Source: Scatomorpha stercorigallinarum (GTDB lineage: Bacteria > Bacillota > Clostridia > Oscillospirales > Oscillospiraceae). From it: a stretch of DNA of 64,000 nt. Shown here piece after piece: positions 7,260 through 14,173 of this stretch. The notes under the pieces are model-generated. The model had not been told where the DNA came from. It made no database searches and worked only from the letters and a program-made list of their open reading frames with translations. Numbering within the stretch: the stretch's first letter is position 1; each line of letters starts with the position of its first letter. The stretch spans positions 10,622 to 74,621 of the forward strand of contig CALXGN010000011.1 in NCBI GenBank assembly GCA_944387865.1. The letters run 5' to 3'. A program made the position numbers and the translations under genes.

Positions 7260-7292
7260 GTTTTTCCTCCGTTGGCAAAGATTTGCGCGCGA

Positions 7293-7856
7293 TCAGCCCT
7301 TGGCGCGCTCGAGGTACTCGCCGGAGCGGGTGTCGATCTTGATTTTGTCGCCCTCGCTGATGAAGAGGGGCACCTTGACCTCGGCGCCGGTCTCCACGGT
7401 GGCGGGCTTGGTGGCGTTGGTGGCGGTGTTGCCGGCGAAGCCGGGGTCGGTCTGCGTGACGACGAGCTCCACGAAGTTGGGCGGCTCAACGGCGAACACC
7501 TTGCCCTTGTAGCTCATGACGACGCACACCATGTTCTCCTTGACGAACTTGAAACTGTCGCCCAGCAGGCTCTCATCGATGGGGACGAGCTCGTAGGTCT
7601 CAGGGTCCATGAAGTAATAGAGGTTGCCGTCGGCATAGCTGAACTCCATGCTCTTGCGCTCGATGGTGGCTTCCTCGAACTTCGCGGTGGGGTTGAAGCT
7701 GGTCTCCACGACCGCGCCGGTGATGACGTTCTTCATCTTGGTGCGGACAAAGGCCGCGCCCTTGCCGGGCTTGACGTGCTGGAACTCGACGACCTGCATG
7801 ACCTGGCCGTCCATCTCGAAGGTAACGCCGTTACGGAAATCGCCTGCGGATATCAT
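7293..7856 (-). CDS. efp: Translation elongation factor P
   Basis: The 187-residue protein matches EF-P in length and in its three domains. It enters the ribosome beside stalled peptidyl-tRNA and relieves proline stalls. The conserved loop reads 'VKPGKGAAF', with the tip Lys at residue 32, and the C-terminal domain keeps 'GDKIKIDTRSGEYLERAKG'. The ATG with complement at 7854-7856 is preferred over an upstream in-frame start because AGGAGG lies just before it. A promoter is present upstream, and the CD1247-type gene follows in the operon. Confidence 0.97.
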   Translation of the reverse strand: MISAGDFRNGVTFEMDGQVMQVVEFQHVKPGKGAAFVRTKMKNVITGAVVETSFNPTAKFEEATIERKSMEFSYADGNLYYFMDPETYELVPIDESLLGDSFKFVKENMVCVVMSYKGKVFAVEPPNFVELVVTQTDPGFAGNTATNATKPATVETGAEVKVPLFISEGDKIKIDTRSGEYLERAKG

Positions 7857-7898
7857 ATATTTTGCCTCCTGTGGTGTGTTTAGTCTGATAACCAATGT

Positions 7899-7927
7899 AT
7901 TTTACACTATAACCGCGCTTTTGGCAA
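7899..7927 (-). promoter_or_regulatory. Sigma-A promoter of efp
   Basis: Reading leftward: TTGCCA (complement 7922-7927), 17 bases, TAAAAT (complement 7899-7904), about 40 bases before the efp start. Confidence 0.7.
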
Positions 7928-7960
7928 TATGTAATTGCAAATTGGCGGCAAAAACCGCGC

Positions 7961-9313
7961 TCAGCCGCGCTTGCAGCGGGCGATCTGGCCCTGCATCCAG
8001 TGGAACGAGTCCTTTTTCAGCCTCTCGCAGGTGCGGAAATCGACATAGGCGAGGCCGAAGCGCGCGTCAAAGCCGCGGCTCCACTCAAAATTGTCCGTCA
8101 GTGCCCAGTAGTAATAGCCGCGCAGGTCCACGCCGGCGTCCAGCGCCCGGCGCAGCGCGAGCAGGTAGCGCTCCAGGAAGTCTATGCGCCCCGGGTCGTG
8201 CACCTGCCCGTCCAGGCTCACCACGTCCGCGCAGGCCACGCCGTTTTCCGAGATGTAGAACGGCAACCGGTAGCGCTCGTAAAGTATGCGCACGCCCCAG
8301 TCGAGGGCCTCCGGCGTCACTGGCCAGCCGATGGCCGTGCGCGGGAAGCCGGGCCAGCGCCCGGCGAACTCGAAGCCGCCATCCACGGCGCGCACGGCGT
8401 GGGCGTTATAGATGTTGATGCCCAGGGCGTCCGGCACGGCGTGCATCGTCTCCAGCTCCTCCGGCGTGACGGAGGCCGCCAGCGGCTCCGCGGCCGTCCC
8501 CGCGCAGTGCGGGTAGCGGCCGAAGCAGATGGGGTCGAGCAGCCAGTGGTGGGTGAACGCCCAGTCGCCGCCGTTGGTGGAGAAGCAGGCCGCGCGGGCG
8601 GCGGCGATGTCCTCCGGCGTCTCCTCCAGCGGGTAGCAGGCCCGCCCGGTGGAGGCGATGGCCACCACGGCGTGCGGGTCGGCGGCCTTTATCGCCCGCT
8701 GGGCGAGGCCGTGGGCCAGCTGCTGGTTCACCAGCACGCGGAACTGCCCCGCTGCGTCCAGCTTGCGCCCCGGCGCGTGTACGCCGTCGCCATAGCTGAT
8801 GCCCACGGTACACTGCGGCTCGTTGAGCGTGTACCAGATGCGCACCCTCCCGCGGAAGCGCGCGGCCATCATGCCCGCGTAGCGGGCGAAGGCCTCCGCC
8901 GTTCCGCACACGGTCCAGCCGCCGCGGTCCTCCGCCGCCTGCGGCAGCTCCCAGTGATAGAGCGTCACCGCCGGCTCGATGCCGGCAGCCAGCAGCGCGT
9001 CCACCAGGCGCTCATAGTAGGCGATGCCCGCCTCGTTCCAGCGCCCGTCCGCCTGCGGGTCGATGCGCGCCCAGCTGGCGGAGAAGCGGTAGCTATCCGC
9101 CCCCAGCTCGCGCAGCAGCGCCACATCCTCCGCCCAGCGGTGGTAGGAGTCGCAGGCGACGTCGCCGTTCCAGCCGTCGGCGATCTTGCCCGGCGTGTGC
9201 GTGAAAGTGTCCCATACCGAGGGCCCGCCGCCGTCCGCGGTGGCCCAGCCTTCGACCTGATAGGCGCTCGAAGCGGCGCCCCAGAGGAAATCGCGCGGGA
9301 AGGGGATGTTCAT
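7961..9313 (-). CDS. GH1 beta-glucosidase
   Basis: The 450-residue enzyme has full GH1 signatures: the N-terminal 'FLWGAASSAYQVEG', acid/base Glu165 in 'TLNEP', and nucleophile Glu356 in 'FYISENGVA'. It hydrolyses beta-glucosides or related disaccharides in the cytoplasm, since no signal peptide is present. The start is the ATG with complement at 9311-9313, preceded by AGGAGG. The frame continues upstream only because it reads through the adjacent tRNA-Leu gene. No sugar transporter is adjacent, so its substrate cannot be narrowed. It follows the tRNA and may be its own unit. Confidence 0.93.
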   Translation of the reverse strand: MNIPFPRDFLWGAASSAYQVEGWATADGGGPSVWDTFTHTPGKIADGWNGDVACDSYHRWAEDVALLRELGADSYRFSASWARIDPQADGRWNEAGIAYYERLVDALLAAGIEPAVTLYHWELPQAAEDRGGWTVCGTAEAFARYAGMMAARFRGRVRIWYTLNEPQCTVGISYGDGVHAPGRKLDAAGQFRVLVNQQLAHGLAQRAIKAADPHAVVAIASTGRACYPLEETPEDIAAARAACFSTNGGDWAFTHHWLLDPICFGRYPHCAGTAAEPLAASVTPEELETMHAVPDALGINIYNAHAVRAVDGGFEFAGRWPGFPRTAIGWPVTPEALDWGVRILYERYRLPFYISENGVACADVVSLDGQVHDPGRIDFLERYLLALRRALDAGVDLRGYYYWALTDNFEWSRGFDARFGLAYVDFRTCERLKKDSFHWMQGQIARCKRG

Positions 9314-9369
9314 CGCTGTCCTCCTTGTCCTGCCGGCGGCCGCGGGCATTCCCCGCCGGCGCTGCCTGT

Positions 9370-9455
9370 TGGTGCGGGTAGTGGGGGTCGAACCCACACG
9401 GATCGCTCCACAGGAACCTAAATCCTGCGCGTCTGCCAATTCCGCCATACCCGCA
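9370..9455 (-). tRNA. tRNA-Leu (anticodon UAG), complete with encoded CCA
   Basis: The reverse complement folds into a class II tRNA: acceptor TGCGGGT...ACCCGCA, D-arm with 'GGCGGAATTGGCAGAC', anticodon stem CAGGA/TCCTG with loop TTTAGGT (anticodon TAG), a short variable arm, T-loop GGTTCGA, and an encoded CCA (complement 9370-9372). Its 5' half (9416-9455) is the island-side copy of a 40-bp repeat. Its original upstream promoter now lies about 900 bases away beyond the insertion. Confidence 0.95.
9416..9455. repeat. 40-bp direct repeat, copy 1 (5' half of the intact tRNA-Leu)
   Basis: Identical over 40 bases to 10298-10337; identity ends on both sides (9415 versus 10297, and 9456 versus 10338). 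It corresponds to tRNA-Leu from its first base to the anticodon loop. Confidence 0.95.
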
Positions 9456-9526
9456 TATTCAGTTTCCCTCTATTTTTACTCGGGGAGGGATTGCCCGAGG
9501 CGGAGCATTATGCTTGATCCGCGTCT

Positions 9527-9553
9527 ATAAAAACAGGCCGAGCCTGTTTTTAT
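9527..9553 (-). terminator. Terminator overlapping the end of the island gene
   Basis: A 12-bp stem (9527-9538 with 9542-9553, 3-base loop), with an A-run on one side and a T-run on the other, overlaps the TAA stop of the island gene. It should limit read-through into the intact tRNA-Leu. Confidence 0.8.
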
Positions 9554-10260
9554 CTGCACAATCCTTTTTGGCCAAAAGGTCCGGACAACAAGCTGTTCAA
9601 CGCAGTATCAATCATTTTCTGGTGATCTGGCCTTGCCGCAAGTAGGATATAATCCCGCACGGAACATTTTGGGAATGTGATCTTGGAAAAAGGGCAGTCA
9701 CACAAATCACTTTGAGTGTTCAACATTTCTCTTATCCAGCTGAAATATATATCTTCGACTTTTCTCTGGCGATGGTTGTAGAACACAACACTGATCCCCT
9801 GTGCAGTATAATCTGCAATCTCATCCAAAAAAATATATTTCACACTTTTGGCAGAACCTTTGCCAACACTTTTCACCAAAAGTCCGTTGTCAGGGTCAAG
9901 GAACACGATGTCGCAAGCGGACAGCGCAAAAACAGCACGGCGATGCCACGCAAGACGATCTTCCTTAAACGGAACCTCGTCAGAAAACCAAATAGCATCC
10001 ACAAGTCCGGCATCCTGCAGTTTATGGATCGTTCGGTCGGCTATGGGAAGATGAGAGATCGCAGACAGTTTTTCTGCCAATTGCTGGTCGCAAACAAAAT
10101 ACTTCTGGGGAATGTGATATTTTCCATCATCCTGCTTTTCAAAGCTCTGCGGATAAGTTCGATACCAGTTCACACCGATTTTGAAACCAGCCGCAGAAAG
10201 TGCTTTTAACAAGGCAAACTTTCCAAAATCTCCAATATCTCCTGCATAACGGTCCTGCAT
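9550..10260 (-). CDS. Unknown protein, sole cargo of the tRNA-Leu island
   Basis: The 236-residue soluble protein starts at an ATG preceded by GGAG. It has a distinctive N-terminus ('DRYAGDIGDFGKFALLKAL'), a 'GVNWYRTYP' segment, a 'SDEVPF' segment, a 'DIVFLDPDNGLLVKS' segment (Asp122 and Asp124) and 'FLDEIADY'. The N-terminus and the DPDNG motif resemble proteins seen as accessory genes in scattered bacteria, but no function is known to me. DPDNG could be a metal-binding or methyltransferase-like motif; that is a guess. It begins 38 bases after the truncated tRNA half, downstream of the original tRNA promoter. AT-rich codon use marks it as foreign. Confidence 0.85.
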   Translation of the reverse strand: MQDRYAGDIGDFGKFALLKALSAAGFKIGVNWYRTYPQSFEKQDDGKYHIPQKYFVCDQQLAEKLSAISHLPIADRTIHKLQDAGLVDAIWFSDEVPFKEDRLAWHRRAVFALSACDIVFLDPDNGLLVKSVGKGSAKSVKYIFLDEIADYTAQGISVVFYNHRQRKVEDIYFSWIREMLNTQSDLCDCPFSKITFPKCSVRDYILLAARPDHQKMIDTALNSLLSGPFGQKGLCR

Positions 10261-10297
10261 GGTCGTTTCTCCGAAAATCCTTCACTAAGGTGACAGC

Positions 10298-10337
10298 ACC
10301 TAAATCCTGCGCGTCTGCCAATTCCGCCATACCCGCA
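10298..10337. repeat. 40-bp direct repeat, copy 2 (orphan 5' half of tRNA-Leu)
   Basis: Identical to 9416-9455. It carries the tRNA start, D-arm and anticodon 5' strand but no 3' half. It lies directly after the native tRNA promoter on the leftward strand. Confidence 0.95.
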
Positions 10338-10348
10338 CATACGTGTCC

Positions 10349-10377
10349 ATGATACTATGTCCGGCGGCCAAAGTCAA
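10349..10377 (-). promoter_or_regulatory. Original tRNA-Leu promoter, now in front of the half tRNA and the island gene
   Basis: Leftward TTGACT (complement 10372-10377), 17 bases, TATCAT (complement 10349-10354), 11 bases before the tRNA 5' end at 10337. The -35 box lies in one arm of a perfect 14-bp inverted repeat (10364-10377 with 10386-10399). Confidence 0.75.
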
Positions 10378-10385
10378 TTCCCCGC

Positions 10386-10415
10386 TTGACTTTGGCCGCG
10401 CGGCAGGTTTATCAT
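10386..10415 (+). promoter_or_regulatory. Rightward promoter of the DUF554 gene, mirror of the tRNA promoter
   Basis: TTGACT (10386-10391), 18 bases, TATCAT (10410-10415). Its -35 box is in the other arm of the 14-bp inverted repeat, so the two divergent promoters share a palindromic core with -35 boxes eight bases apart. Confidence 0.7.
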
Positions 10416-10445
10416 ACTGTAAAACATTAAAACGAGGTGTTGGAT

Positions 10446-11156
10446 ATGCTGGGCGCTCTTGCCAACAGCGCCGGCGTGCTCTTCGGCGGCCTTCTGGGCG
10501 CGCTGCTGGGCAGCCGCATAAAAGAAAAGTATACCTCTTCCCTGCTCAGCGCGCTCGCCCTCGCCAGCGTGGGCCTCGGCGTCGTCTACTGCGTTGAAAC
10601 GGCGGACGCGCTCTGCCTCATCGTCTGCGTCTCCGTCGGGACGCTCATCGGCGAGCTGCTGCGGATAGACGACGGGGTGGAGGCCCTCGGGGCCCTGGCC
10701 GGGCGGCTCGCCGGGCGCGCCGGCGGCAGCGGCGGCGGCTTTACCCAGGCCTTCGTATCGTGCAGCATCCTCTACTGCGTGGGCAGCATGTCCGTCATGG
10801 GCAGCGTGCAGGCCGGCATAAGCGGCGACAACAGCCTCCTCTTCGCCAAGGCCGTGCTCGACTTCACCGCCTCCCTGGCCTACGGCGCGGCCCTCGGCAT
10901 CGGCGTACCGGCGTCCGCCGTCTGCGTGCTTATCGTCGAGGGAGCCATAACCCTGCTCGCCGGCTCCGTCTCCGCGCTGCTCACCGGCGCTGTGGTGGCG
11001 GAGATGTCCGCCGTCGGCGGAGTGCTGCTCATCGGCCTCGGCATAAACCTGCTCGGGCTGCGCGCCGAGCGCCTCAAGGTCGCCAATATGCTGCCCGGCG
11101 TTTTCCTCCCGATTGCCTATATCCCGCTGAGCGAGTGGCTCTCATCTCTGCTCTGA
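10446..11156 (+). CDS. DUF554 family membrane protein
   Basis: The 236-residue protein is almost wholly hydrophobic, with about six to seven membrane helices rich in Gly/Ala/Leu. It matches the DUF554 (YdfK/YqgA) family by its start 'MLGALANSAGVLFGGLLGALLG', the 'GVVYCVETADALCLIVCVSVGTLIGELLRID' region and 'SILYCVGSMSVMGSVQ'. It is probably an inner-membrane transporter-like protein of unknown substrate. ATG 10446 is chosen over GTG 10437 because GAGG lies eight bases upstream. It appears monocistronic, driven by the palindromic promoter pair shared with tRNA-Leu. Confidence 0.88.
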   Translation: MLGALANSAGVLFGGLLGALLGSRIKEKYTSSLLSALALASVGLGVVYCVETADALCLIVCVSVGTLIGELLRIDDGVEALGALAGRLAGRAGGSGGGFTQAFVSCSILYCVGSMSVMGSVQAGISGDNSLLFAKAVLDFTASLAYGAALGIGVPASAVCVLIVEGAITLLAGSVSALLTGAVVAEMSAVGGVLLIGLGINLLGLRAERLKVANMLPGVFLPIAYIPLSEWLSSLL

Positions 11157-11210
11157 GGGCAGCAAATTGGCAAATTTTCCCCATCTTTTCGCCGCGGCCA
11201 TGTCGTTCCG

Positions 11211-11217
11211 TGTCGAA
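11211..11217 (+). promoter_or_regulatory. Candidate Spo0A (0A) box upstream of spo0A
   Basis: TGTCGAA matches the 0A-box consensus TGNCGAA and lies about 157 bases before the spo0A start. It suggests autoregulation. A single 7-base match can occur by chance. Confidence 0.45.
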
Positions 11218-11268
11218 TTTTATGTTATTATGTAAATAAGTTTTCTCCTTTTACTACCTCTCTGGCCC

Positions 11269-11297
11269 TTGCAAAGGGTGATGATATATGCTAAATT
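11269..11297 (+). promoter_or_regulatory. Candidate promoter of spo0A
   Basis: TTGCAA (11269-11274), 17 bases, TAAATT (11292-11297). The AT-rich leader from about 11304 to 11373 ends in a GGAGG site. Confidence 0.5.
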
Positions 11298-11373
11298 ATT
11301 ACTTACAGAGCGGCAATTCTGCGTAAAAAAATATATTGCAGTCCGTAATTGTAAAATAACGGAGGTAAGTATT

Positions 11374-12162
11374 ATGGAAACTAAGACACGCGTCCTCATT
11401 GCCGACCCGAGCGAGGATTTCCGGCATTTGCTTGCGGACGCGCTCGCCGCCGAGGGCGACATGGAGCCCGTCGGGCTTGCGGAGGACGGAGTTGAGGCGC
11501 TTGCCCTCGTCGCCGAGCTCAAGCCGGACATACTCCTTACGGAGCTCGTGCTCCCGCGCCTTGACGGGCTGACTCTCCTGCGCCGGCTGCCGGAGACGGG
11601 CGCAAGCCCGAGGGTCGTCGTTGTCTCCGGCTTTTACAACGACCGCGTTGTGGCCGACTGCGGCGAACTCGGCGTGAGCTACTTCATCCCCAAGCCCTGC
11701 GACACCGCTTCAATACTCGAAAACCTGCGCATGGTGGCGGCTCCGCTGCTCGCCCCGGCCGCGCCGAGGCCGGCGCCCGTGCGCGCTTCCGAGCCCAGCC
11801 TCGAGGCCGTCGTCACCGATATCATACACGAAATCGGCGTCCCGGCCCATATAAAGGGCTATCAATACCTGCGCGAAGCCATAATACTTACGATAAATGA
11901 TATGGACATAATCAATGCTGTCACCAAGGTGCTCTATCCGGAGGTGGCTCGCAAGTTCAACACCACGCCCTCCCGCGTCGAGCGCGCGATACGGCACGCG
12001 ATCGAGGTCGCGTGGGACCGCGGCGACATAGAAACGCTGCAAAAATTCTTCGGCTACACGGTTTCCAACATAAAGGGCAAGCCCACGAACAGCGAATTCA
12101 TCGCCATGATAGCCGACTGCCTCAGCCTCCGCCGCCGGGCGGCCGAGCAGGCGCGGATGTGA
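11374..12162 (+). CDS. spo0A: Sporulation master regulator Spo0A with a degenerate receiver
   Basis: The 262-residue protein has a receiver domain (about 5-122), a Pro/Ala linker (123-140) and the sporulation-specific C-terminal DNA-binding domain (about 143-255). The recognition region 'FNTTPSRVERAIRHAIEVAW' is strongly conserved. Spo0A normally binds 0A boxes after phosphorylation. Here the receiver is altered: the expected phospho-acceptor Asp is Glu57 ('LLTELVLPRLDG'), and the second pocket acid is Pro12 ('IADPSED'). Ser84 and Lys106 of the switch are kept. It has GGAGG before ATG 11374, a candidate 0A box upstream, and its own terminator. Confidence 0.93.
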   Translation: METKTRVLIADPSEDFRHLLADALAAEGDMEPVGLAEDGVEALALVAELKPDILLTELVLPRLDGLTLLRRLPETGASPRVVVVSGFYNDRVVADCGELGVSYFIPKPCDTASILENLRMVAAPLLAPAAPRPAPVRASEPSLEAVVTDIIHEIGVPAHIKGYQYLREAIILTINDMDIINAVTKVLYPEVARKFNTTPSRVERAIRHAIEVAWDRGDIETLQKFFGYTVSNIKGKPTNSEFIAMIADCLSLRRRAAEQARM

Positions 12163-12174
12163 AAAGGCATATCT

Positions 12175-12221
12175 CCCCCGTCCCGTTCATACGCTTGTGT
12201 GAATGGAACGGGGGTGTTTTT
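12175..12221 (+). terminator. Terminator of spo0A abutting the next start codon
   Basis: A C-rich arm (12175-12190) pairs with an AATGGAACGGGGG arm (12202-12214 region), followed by TGTTTTTT. The T-run ends at the ATG of the next gene (12223). The only candidate ribosome site for that gene is the G-run of the hairpin's right arm. Confidence 0.75.
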
Positions 12222-12222
12222 T

Positions 12223-12810
12223 ATGTACGGTGAATATCCCATCGTGCTCGGCGGGGAGACGCGCGGGGAAGTGCGCGTGTATCCCGAAGGGCTGATGACG
12301 GTGTTCGAGGCCACGGCGGAGGACCCGGGCGCCATGCTGCGCCTTTCCGTCTACGGCGGCGGGGCGGAGGGCTATCTGGGCGTGATGGCCCCCTGCGGCG
12401 AGGGGCGCGTGTCGCTCCGCCGGCGGCTCAGCCGCGCGGCCCTGTCCGGCTTCCCGGAGGACATCGAGCTGGCCGCCCCTGCGGGCGGGCTGCCCGCGCC
12501 GCCGCTGCCGGAGGAGCCGGAGGCCGCGCCGGCGAGCGAAGCGGGCGCATCCCAGGCCGGGGAGGCCCTCCCCGCGGCGGCGGAGGAAGCGCCCTCCGCC
12601 GCGGAGCCCTCGCCCGAGCCGGACGCCCAGCCCCCGCCCGTCACGGAGGAGGACACGCTCTGGTTCACGACTCCGGACGGCGCGCTCACAACCTTTGACG
12701 GGCGGCGCAGCCTGGTGGCCCTGCCGGCCGACGAGCTGCGCCTGCCTCGCTGGGCGGCGGGGGCAGAGCGCGTGATAAACGGCCGTAAATACATTGTATT
12801 CCCGCGATAA
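12223..12810 (+). CDS. Hypothetical protein with Pro/Ala/Glu-rich middle
   Basis: The 195-residue protein has an N-terminal beta-rich domain (about 1-85, 'YGEYPIVLGGETRGEVRVYPEGLMTVFEA'), a low-complexity Pro/Ala/Glu/Ser linker (about 88-145) and a small C-terminal domain ('LWFTTPDGALTTFDGRRSLVALP...INGRKYIVFPR'). There is no signal peptide. Small folded ends joined by a disordered linker suggest a binding or scaffold protein; the family is not recognised. It starts directly on the spo0A terminator tail. An in-frame GTG at 12199 lies inside the hairpin and is less likely. Confidence 0.65.
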   Translation: MYGEYPIVLGGETRGEVRVYPEGLMTVFEATAEDPGAMLRLSVYGGGAEGYLGVMAPCGEGRVSLRRRLSRAALSGFPEDIELAAPAGGLPAPPLPEEPEAAPASEAGASQAGEALPAAAEEAPSAAEPSPEPDAQPPPVTEEDTLWFTTPDGALTTFDGRRSLVALPADELRLPRWAAGAERVINGRKYIVFPR

Positions 12811-12822
12811 AGCTGGTATAAT
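12794..12822 (+). promoter_or_regulatory. Promoter of pyrimidine nucleoside phosphorylase operon
   Basis: TTGTAT (12794-12799), 17 bases, TATAAT (12817-12822), inside the end of the preceding gene; an AAGGAGAG ribosome site follows before ATG 12857. Confidence 0.75.
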
Positions 12823-12856
12823 TGGGATAATAACAGTACAAAGGAGAGTATCTGCC

Positions 12857-14161
12857 ATGCAGATGACCGATATCATTGCCAAAAAGCGCGACGGCAGCGA
12901 GCTGACGCGCGAGGAGATAGGCTACTTCATCAGCGGCTATACGCGCGGGGACATACCCGATTACCAGGCCAGCGCGCTGCTGATGGCCATCGTCTGGCGC
13001 GGCATGACGCGGCAGGAGACGCTGGACCTGACGCTGGCCATGATGCACAGCGGCGAGACGCTCGACCTCAGCCCCATCAGCGGCGTGAAGGCCGACAAGC
13101 ACTCCACCGGCGGCGTGGGCGACAAGACCTCGCTCGCCCTGCTGCCGATGGTCGCCGCGCAGGGCGTGCGCATGGCGAAGATGTCCGGCCGCGGCCTGGG
13201 GCACACGGGCGGCACCATCGACAAGCTGGAGAGCTTCCCCGGCTTTTCCTGCGCGCTGACGGACGAAGGCTTCCTCTCGCAGGTGGAGCGCATCGGCCTC
13301 GCCATCGCCGGGCAGACCGCCGACCTCGACCCGGCGGACAAGAAGCTCTACGCCCTGCGCGACGTGACGGGCACGGTGAGCTCCATCCCCCTCATCGTCA
13401 GCAGCATCATGTCGAAAAAACTGGCCGCCGGGGCGGACGTCATAGTGCTCGACGTAAAGTGCGGCGACGGGGCCTTCATGAAAACGGAGGAGGACGCGCG
13501 CACCCTGGCCGCCGAGATGGTCGAGATAGGCAAAATGGCCGGGCGGCGGACCGTGGCCTGCATCACCGGCATGGACCAGCCCCTCGGCCGGGCCGTCGGC
13601 AACGCGTTGGAGGTCAAGGAGGCCATAGCCCTGCTTAGCGGCAGCTTCGGCGGTGACCTGCTCGAGCTCTGCCTCACGCTCGGCTCCTGCATACTCACCG
13701 AATCCGGCGCCGCTGCCAACGACGCGGACGCCCGCGAAAAGCTCGAGCGCGGCATAGCGGACGGCTCCGCCCTCGCAAAGTTGGCTGAGCTCGTCGAGGC
13801 CCAGGGCGGCGACAGGCGAGCCGTTTACGACACCTCGCTCCTGCCCTCCGCCCCCGTAACGCTCGAGGTGCCTTCCCCCGCCGGCGGATATGTTGCCGGC
13901 ATCGCGGCGGAGCACAGCGGGCTTGTAAGCATGCACCTCGGCGGCGGCCGCGCCACGAAGGACAGCGTCATCGACCTCTCCGTGGGCTTTGTTCTGAACA
14001 AAAAAACGGGCGACGCCGTCGAAAAGGGCGAGAGCCTCGCCACCATACACGCGCATGACGAAAAGAGCGCCGCCGAGGCCGCCGCGAGCCTTGCTGGCTG
14101 CTTCAGCTTCTCCGACACGAAGCCGGAGACGCCCGGCATCATCCGCACAATCATAAGATAA
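12857..14161 (+). CDS. pdp: Pyrimidine-nucleoside (thymidine) phosphorylase
   Basis: The 434-residue enzyme cleaves uridine or thymidine with phosphate into the base and (deoxy)ribose-1-phosphate for nucleoside salvage. It has the phosphate-binding signature 'KADKHSTGGVGDKTSL' near residue 77-92, 'SGRGLGHTGGTIDKLES', and the C-terminal small domain. Length is normal for the family. ATG 12857 is chosen over an upstream ATG because the promoter lies between them and an AAGGAGAG site precedes it. An MBL-fold gene follows after 12 bases. Confidence 0.96.
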   Translation: MQMTDIIAKKRDGSELTREEIGYFISGYTRGDIPDYQASALLMAIVWRGMTRQETLDLTLAMMHSGETLDLSPISGVKADKHSTGGVGDKTSLALLPMVAAQGVRMAKMSGRGLGHTGGTIDKLESFPGFSCALTDEGFLSQVERIGLAIAGQTADLDPADKKLYALRDVTGTVSSIPLIVSSIMSKKLAAGADVIVLDVKCGDGAFMKTEEDARTLAAEMVEIGKMAGRRTVACITGMDQPLGRAVGNALEVKEAIALLSGSFGGDLLELCLTLGSCILTESGAAANDADAREKLERGIADGSALAKLAELVEAQGGDRRAVYDTSLLPSAPVTLEVPSPAGGYVAGIAAEHSGLVSMHLGGGRATKDSVIDLSVGFVLNKKTGDAVEKGESLATIHAHDEKSAAEAAASLAGCFSFSDTKPETPGIIRTIIR

Positions 14162-14173
14162 AGGGAGAAAGCC

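Larger units (their letters stand above)
9456..10337 (-). mobile_element. Single-gene island inserted in tRNA-Leu
   Basis: An AT-rich segment carrying one gene (9550-10260) lies between a complete tRNA-Leu and a second copy of exactly its 5' half (10298-10337). The repeat ends in the anticodon loop. Removing one repeat plus the island (882 bases) restores tRNA-Leu next to its promoter. There is no recombinase in the island, so it must have been moved by an enzyme supplied elsewhere or by homologous exchange. The composition differs sharply from the GC-rich neighbours. Confidence 0.8.

Noticed and set aside
8000..9421. Open frame of 473 codons on the + strand opposite the GH1 gene
   Set aside because: Low-complexity Arg/Ala/Val product, no ribosome site; GH1 motifs prove the other strand.
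9314..9448. N-terminal extension of the GH1 protein
   Set aside because: The extension reads through the tRNA-Leu gene; AGGAGG marks the true start at 9313.
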